64,000 bases of DNA from contig NC_133174.1 of NCBI RefSeq assembly GCF_040802235.1, forward strand, positions 138,871,213 to 138,935,212, written 5' to 3'. The notes beneath the pieces are model-generated. The model did no database searches and was not told the DNA's origin. It saw nothing but the letters and a program-made list of their open reading frames with translations. The position numbers and the translations under genes were made by a program. This document shows, piece after piece, positions 59,030-64,000 of the stretch (position 1 is the first letter of the stretch; every line of letters starts with the position of its first letter). Source of the stretch: Manis javanica. Taxonomy: Eukaryota; Chordata; Mammalia; Pholidota; Manidae.

Positions 59030-59875
59030 CTTAGTGGACGTGGTGTGGTGGTGGATGGGGGGAGTTGCGGCAGTGGGGGGATGGGTGGGGTATGTGGGGG
59101 GTAGGATGTGGGATACATGGGGGGAGGTGTGGGGGTGAGTATCGCCAGTGGGGTGGGAGGTGGTGGTTTAGGGGAGCCGGGGTGGGAGGGGGCAGGGTGA
59201 AGGATATCAGGGCCAGCTGCATAGGTTCTTAGCACCCTGGAGCTCCAAATCCGCAGTCTCTCCAGGAGTCCAGGGTCCCTCAGTCCCCTGCGGGTTCCTC
59301 ATCGTGATTCCCAGCAGGGCCTCGGCCCCCCTCTCGGGTGAACTCAGGCCCTGTTGCTTACTGGATGTGGTGTGGTGCTAGAATGGGAGGATGTGGGGCA
59401 GTGGGGGGAAGAAGGGGAGATGTGAGGGGTTAAATGTTGGGTGCACAGGGGGAGGTGTGGGTGTGGGTGTCGGCAGGGGGGGGGCAGAGGTGTGGTATGG
59501 GGATCTGGGATGGTGGGGAGCTGTGAGGCCGGGTGAGGAGTGGGGGTATCTGGGGGTCGGAATTCGGTGGTTCGGGGACTTGGGGGCCAGTGTGGGGGCA
59601 TGGTGGTGGGAGGTGGGGTGGAAGTGGTGGTGCAGAGGTGTGCTAGTGATGTGAGGTGGGGGTGGGGTGGTGATAGGTGGGGGGGGGGAGGGGTGCGAGA
59701 AGGTGAGGGGTGGTAAGTTGGGGGGTGGGAGGTCGGGTGGTGGGAAGCGGGGGCGGGTTCTGGGGAATGGGGATTTCCGTGGGTGGGGGAGTCTGGTTGG
59801 GAGGTGGGGGCAGGCGGGTTGGGAGGTGGGTGTCAGGGGCAGTGGAGAGGGCTACTAGTGAGGTGGGCTGGGTTG
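59030..59875. repeat. G/T-rich degenerate minisatellite, unit 2
   Basis: Same motif family as 27120-27660 (gtggtggga, ggggaggt, gtgggggtg). It is longer because a second block is separated by a non-repetitive insert at 59190-59345, which contains cctgcgggttcctcatcgtg. Very long G runs (for example 59682-59691) occur. The proline-rich open frames on the minus strand are by-products. Confidence 0.75.
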
Positions 59876-60399
59876 GTTGGGTGCCCAGGAGGACGACTCT
59901 GTAGCCGGAGGACCATCCCGGGGCCTCAGGGCTGCCTGCACGGTGGAGCCGGCTTCCATGACGACCGGCATCCTGGCCCCCTTCCCCACCCCCCACTGCT
60001 CACCGAGGGGGGGTCGTCCTCAGCTCTGGCAGAGCAGCCCTGCAGCCCCAGGACAGAGGCGAGCTGGGAAGCTGCAGGGCCCCTGGCCATGGGGAGGGTT
60101 CGGGAGGAAGCACCCCTTCCCTTGGGGTGGGTGTCTTCACAAGCAGCCAGACTTGAGGCACTCTGTGTGTGTGGACTTCATGTTTCCTGAAGAGGCTGAG
60201 CGGGTGCAGGACATTTGCGCAGGTCCTCGGGTCTCAGGCTCACCGCACATCGCCCTGTGGAGTGCCGCGATTTTCCCTAATTCCCCTCCCTCGCGATAAC
60301 TGCCAGGCTTACATGTCTCCCAGGTTCTTGAACACAGCAAGCACATCCAGGTGCCTGCATGTATTTTAGTTCTGTGAAGTGACAGATGAGCAGGAATCA

Positions 60400-61620
60400 G
60401 GAGCAAGAATTAACCAAGCGTACTTTTATTTCTCCATTTTACTGCTAATTTCCGTCACTTTTGGGAGGGAGTGGTGAGGCTGCTGCCATGTGACCTAGCT
60501 CCGGTCACAAATGCAGGTGGAAGGTGTCCCCATGTGTTTACAAAACAGCAACGCACTGAACTGGTAAACTGTACAACATACACGGCCGATAGATGTCATA
60601 CAGAAACAGATGCTGATGCTAACCACCCTTTCTATGAAAAGGAACAACAGGGGAAACACCCCAGAGGTAACGCAGACCCACTTCCACGGGGTCGGGGAGA
60701 ACAGGAGCCCAGAGGCTCCAGCCCACGTGGCACAGAACCTGCGCTCCTTAGAGCGCTGGCTGCTCTCTCTCCTAGGCCAGAGGGAGAACGGGCCTGACTG
60801 CATGCCCGGCAGAAGCGCCTGCCTGACGGGGGCTTGGTCAGGGCCTGGCCGCCCCTCTGCTCAGGGACCCTGATCCTCATTGGTCCTAGCCTCCTCAGAT
60901 GGGCACAGGAAAGGGCCTATACGTGTGCTAAGAAGCCTGAACAAAAACAGCACGACCTGCACCTTGCTGGCCTCTGCGTGGGCCCTGGGGCCCCAGAGCA
61001 GCTCACAGCGAGGGATCGCTGTCGGGCACCTGCCGGTACTCCAGGTACTGCTCCTGCACCCAGACCCCGGTGATGAGCTCCCTGGGCTGCCCATAGATGA
61101 GGTGCTCCCTCCTCACGCCTGCAGCACTCAGCACTCCCCACACTTCCTCCTCAGAGGCCTGGCCACCCTGCAGCAGGATCATGCCTAGGTCCTCTCAGCC
61201 TGAAAGCTCTCCTGTACTATCCTAGGACTGTCATTAGGGGTGGAGCTGGTTCTGTATTCCCCCTGGGATAGGTGGAACCCCCACTTCTGTCTATACTTGT
61301 GAGGGTCCTCAACTTAGCTCCTGGCTCCTGGATTGACAAAATGCTGGCTGAGAGATGTCCCTTCCCTGTCAGCTCTGAACATATGCCCTGCAGCAGCCCT
61401 TGCAGAGAATGACTCCTTATCCCAGACTAGATGCTAATGGACAGCTGCAGCACCCATGGCCAGCAAGGGAGAGTGACCGAACCATGCCTCCCAGTGGTGT
61501 CTCTTCACCAGCAGCCAGACATCAGAAACATTTTGTTCTAAAGTATTTATTTTCCACACAGAAGAGACTGAGCAGGATTTGGGGGAGGTCCTGCTGTTTT
61601 GAGGTTATCTAACATTGCAT
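60400..61620 (-). pseudogene. Third MAGE unit, old and internally deleted
   Basis: The minus strand of 60861-61190 encodes MAGE homology domain pieces. These are [31 protein letters not shown], then [13 protein letters not shown], followed after a frame shift by LLWGPRAHAEASKVQVV. The downstream side (60400-60600) aligns with the 3' flank of gene 1 (tttatttctccattttactgctaatttc against the 24240 region). The upstream side (61440-61620) aligns with the distal end of units 1 and 2 (27850-28010). Everything between, including the N-terminal coding half, promoter and G/T tract, is missing. A clear loss-of-function relic, older than the unit 1/2 duplication. Confidence 0.85.
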
Positions 61621-61869
61621 CCTCAAATGCAGAGGTTTTCATTTTCTTAACCTTCATTCCTAGTTAATTTTACATCGCTACAAAGTGTATATTTGGAATA
61701 TACATATAATTTCATGAAAGAATATGTACACCCAGCATGTGTGGCTCACTCTGATACTTCCTATTGTCTTTCCAGTCCATTCTTTATCTTCTATTTGAAT
61801 AATTTTTTGAAAGCCCAGTTCTCTCTCACTTGTCAACAGTTCAGAAATGACAGAGGTAAAAGCAGTAAG

Positions 61870-62320
61870 TCACCAAAGTAATAATTAGTGAAAATTTATT
61901 GTGCATGCACCAAAAACACAGTCTGTAGGTGGGGAGCACCCAATCCAAACATGGAATAAGGCGAGGAGGTCGATCGTTACAAAGCTGCTTATGTAGTGTG
62001 AAGGCAGTGAGTGTCCATTCTGCACGGTGATTGGCTATCAGAATTTTCTCAGATGAGAAGGAATTGATTAGCGGCTACCTTATATCAATTTTGGGGAACA
62101 GTTTAAGTTCTGATTATGATTTCCAGGGGCATAAGCAAGAAATGACCCAGGTTAGTCTTGCAAAATAAGCTTTATTAAGCCTTGTATGACTTCATTGTTT
62201 TTTCCGCTCAAGGAATTTTTAAGGCTGTTCTCTTAATTTGTTTTTTGTTCTTTTGAACACACTAAAGTGGTTTCAGGTGGTTATTAGCACAGACTTTAGG
62301 GCCCCACTACTTTAATCCTC
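61870..62320 (-). mobile_element. Possible LTR fragment
   Basis: Read on the minus strand, this stretch has an LTR-like layout: a CCAAT-type segment (gatagccaatcaccgtg), a TATA-poor core and an aataaa signal (61892) with a short tail. No coding region is attached. Family and exact ends could not be set, and it may be another kind of old element. Confidence 0.35.
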
Positions 62321-64000
62321 CTCTCTCTCCTGCTGTCCTGATATTATCCAAGGGCTACTGGCATCTGTGGTCTGACGTGCTCCCTCAAATCGCCACAAGA
62401 AAGAAGGGCACAAGTGTCAGTTTTTTCCTCCTATCCACCCTGTCACCTGCATCCCTGCCACCTCCAGCCCTTCCCACCTTCCCTGCTGCTCCCCATGCCC
62501 TCACCCCCAAAGCTAGGTGTTCAGGTTCCCCTAGAGCTTTCTCATGTTTTGTCATTTCGATTTTGTTGCTGATTACCCGACCTCCCTTCTATGCTTACTG
62601 ACGGTTGATTTTGAGAGTTTAAGTCAGCAGTTTGAACTTGATGGTCATCTTGTCATCTACAGGTAAGACACTAAATCTATAAATAATTTAAGAAGAATTC
62701 ACATCTTTATAATATGTCTTACTGTTGTATTTCTTTTAGCTGACTCGATGAGCAGATAGATTTGTATTTGCCTCCACTAATACCTTGTGCATTTTTGTTA
62801 GGATTCTTTTTAGGTAAGTTTTGGATCGTTCTTGCTGTTAGGAATGGGATATTTTCTTTTACATGTTCTAATTAGTTGTTTTTTTTTTGTGGTGAGATTC
62901 TTGATTTTGCTGTAATGATCTTCAACAGGACATTTTTCTGAAGTCTTACTTGTTTGAATAGTCCATGTACCTATTCCTTTGAATATCGATATCATAGGTA
63001 AAAATATTTTATAGATAATGTCACCATAGTTGTATATGTTGCAGTGCGATTGTGAAGAGTAGAGGTGAAAGCATACATTTGGGTTTTGTCTATTCCTTAC
63101 TTTAACGGGAATTCTAACATTTCACATTTCTAGACCTCAGGAAGTTGAAGTTCTAACATTAATTGACTTTTCTCTTTACCATGAGCTTGTGTTCAATTTG
63201 TTTCAGACTTTTTATGTACCCATTGACATTATCCAGTGTTCTTTCTCTTTTAATTTGTATAAGGAATTATAATTGAAAGTATTTTCTAATGTTAAAACAT
63301 ATTGGTGTTCCTTAGACACACATTGTTTGTTCATTTCACTGCCATGTTGGAGATATACTATTAAATTACTTAGAGTATTTGCTGCTATGTGGGTTAGCTT
63401 GTTTAAGTGTTCTTTCCATGGGGGGTTCTCACCTGGTTTTTGAATCAAGGAGCACTAGCCTGGTAAAATGAGTTGAATAATTGTCTATTTTTGTATGCTT
63501 TAGAAGACTTCACATAAGATGGTAATTTGTGTTTACCTGACTGTCTGGTAGAACTGGACTCTAAAACTGCCTGTCCTGTAGCACTGGATGCTGGCTTAAG
63601 TTTTGAATGCAGTTTCAGTTTGTATTGTTTGAGTACACTTTTAAGTGGTCCATTTCACTTGGGATTTCAAATTTAATGGCACGTTATTTATAATAAAAAA
63701 GTTTTGGTACAGAAATTATCAAATATTTGCAACAATAAAGAGAGTAGTATAATGAGCCCAATGTACCTGACACTCAGCATCAACAATCTTCAATCCAATC
63801 TGGTTCCTATTATTCCCTCACTTTCCCCCATTTCTTGATACTCGAAGAATTTGAAGCAAATCCAAAACGTCATACGACTGCATATTTATTTATTTATTTC
63901 TAGAGATATTTTATTTATTATTTATTTCCAAGTGTTTCATTTATGCATTTATCAAAGATAAGGACTCTTTGATGAAAAAAAATTGATGTGATTATCTTTA
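62320..64000 (-). repeat. Flank and old L1 ORF2 fragment, antisense
   Basis: 62320-62600 is unassigned C-rich sequence. From about 62620 to 63640 the text resembles decayed antisense L1 ORF2 (gtttgttcatttcactgcca, gtgtttacctgactgtctgg), though weakly. 63700-64000 contains a common interspersed-repeat phrase (gtacctgacactcagcatcaac) whose family I cannot name. No gene seen. Confidence 0.4.

Larger units (their letters stand above)
55610..60290 (-). repeat. Duplication unit 2 (MAGE unit)
   Basis: Direct repeat of 23370-28070, in the same order: downstream flank, MAGE coding exon, spliced leader region, CRE/ETS block, G/T-rich tract, distal flank. Local differences include loss of about 300 bases near 58230 relative to unit 1 and a gain of about 230 bases near 59160-59390. 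The distance between the units is about 32.2 kb. Confidence 0.85.

Overview
This window is mammalian nuclear DNA, very probably from an X chromosome. It is dominated by LINE-1 (L1) copies of several ages. It also holds ancient MIR and L2 fragments, MaLR-type LTRs, two intact intron-poor MAGE-A-like genes and the decayed remains of a PRDM9/PRDM7-like gene. I saw no primate Alu, rodent B1/B2, ruminant BovB or Bov-tA, horse ERE or carnivore tRNA-Lys SINE. That fits a laurasiatherian with little SINE activity (a pangolin-like genome is one possibility), but this is inference. X linkage is also inferred, from the MAGE genes and L1 density.

Layout. 1-6785: old L1 fragments in both orientations, with one MaLR LTR. 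6786-16461: two much younger L1 copies head to tail, the first nearly full length, apparently inserted at the same target site. 16480-21200: old L1 fragments. 21200-23370: mostly unassigned GC-rich sequence. 23370-28070: duplication unit 1, carrying a MAGE-A-like gene on the minus strand (24645-25667), its GC-rich upstream region with a CRE/ETS-type promoter candidate, and a G/T-rich minisatellite. 28090-30560: antisense L1 fragments. 32100-39255: a PRDM9-like relic on the minus strand. Its KRAB exon, three linker exons and the zinc-finger exon can be recognised, but the PR/SET exons cannot. 35590-38040: L1 fragments inside a PRDM9-like intron. 41417-43345: an intermediate-age L1. 43690-54000: antisense L1s, one carrying a young nested L1 (48786-49565). 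55610-60290: duplication unit 2 with a second MAGE-A-like gene (56915-57895, minus strand). 60400-61620: a third, older and internally deleted MAGE unit. 61620-64000: an LTR-like segment and old L1.

The two genes with intact coding potential are both MAGE homology domain proteins. Relatives are normally testis-restricted adaptors for RING E3 ubiquitin ligases. The PRDM9-like relic belongs to the meiotic hotspot-specifying family. It lies between the two MAGE units, which are direct repeats about 32 kb apart, so recombination between them would delete the relic. No CRISPR array, operon or bacterial feature is present.
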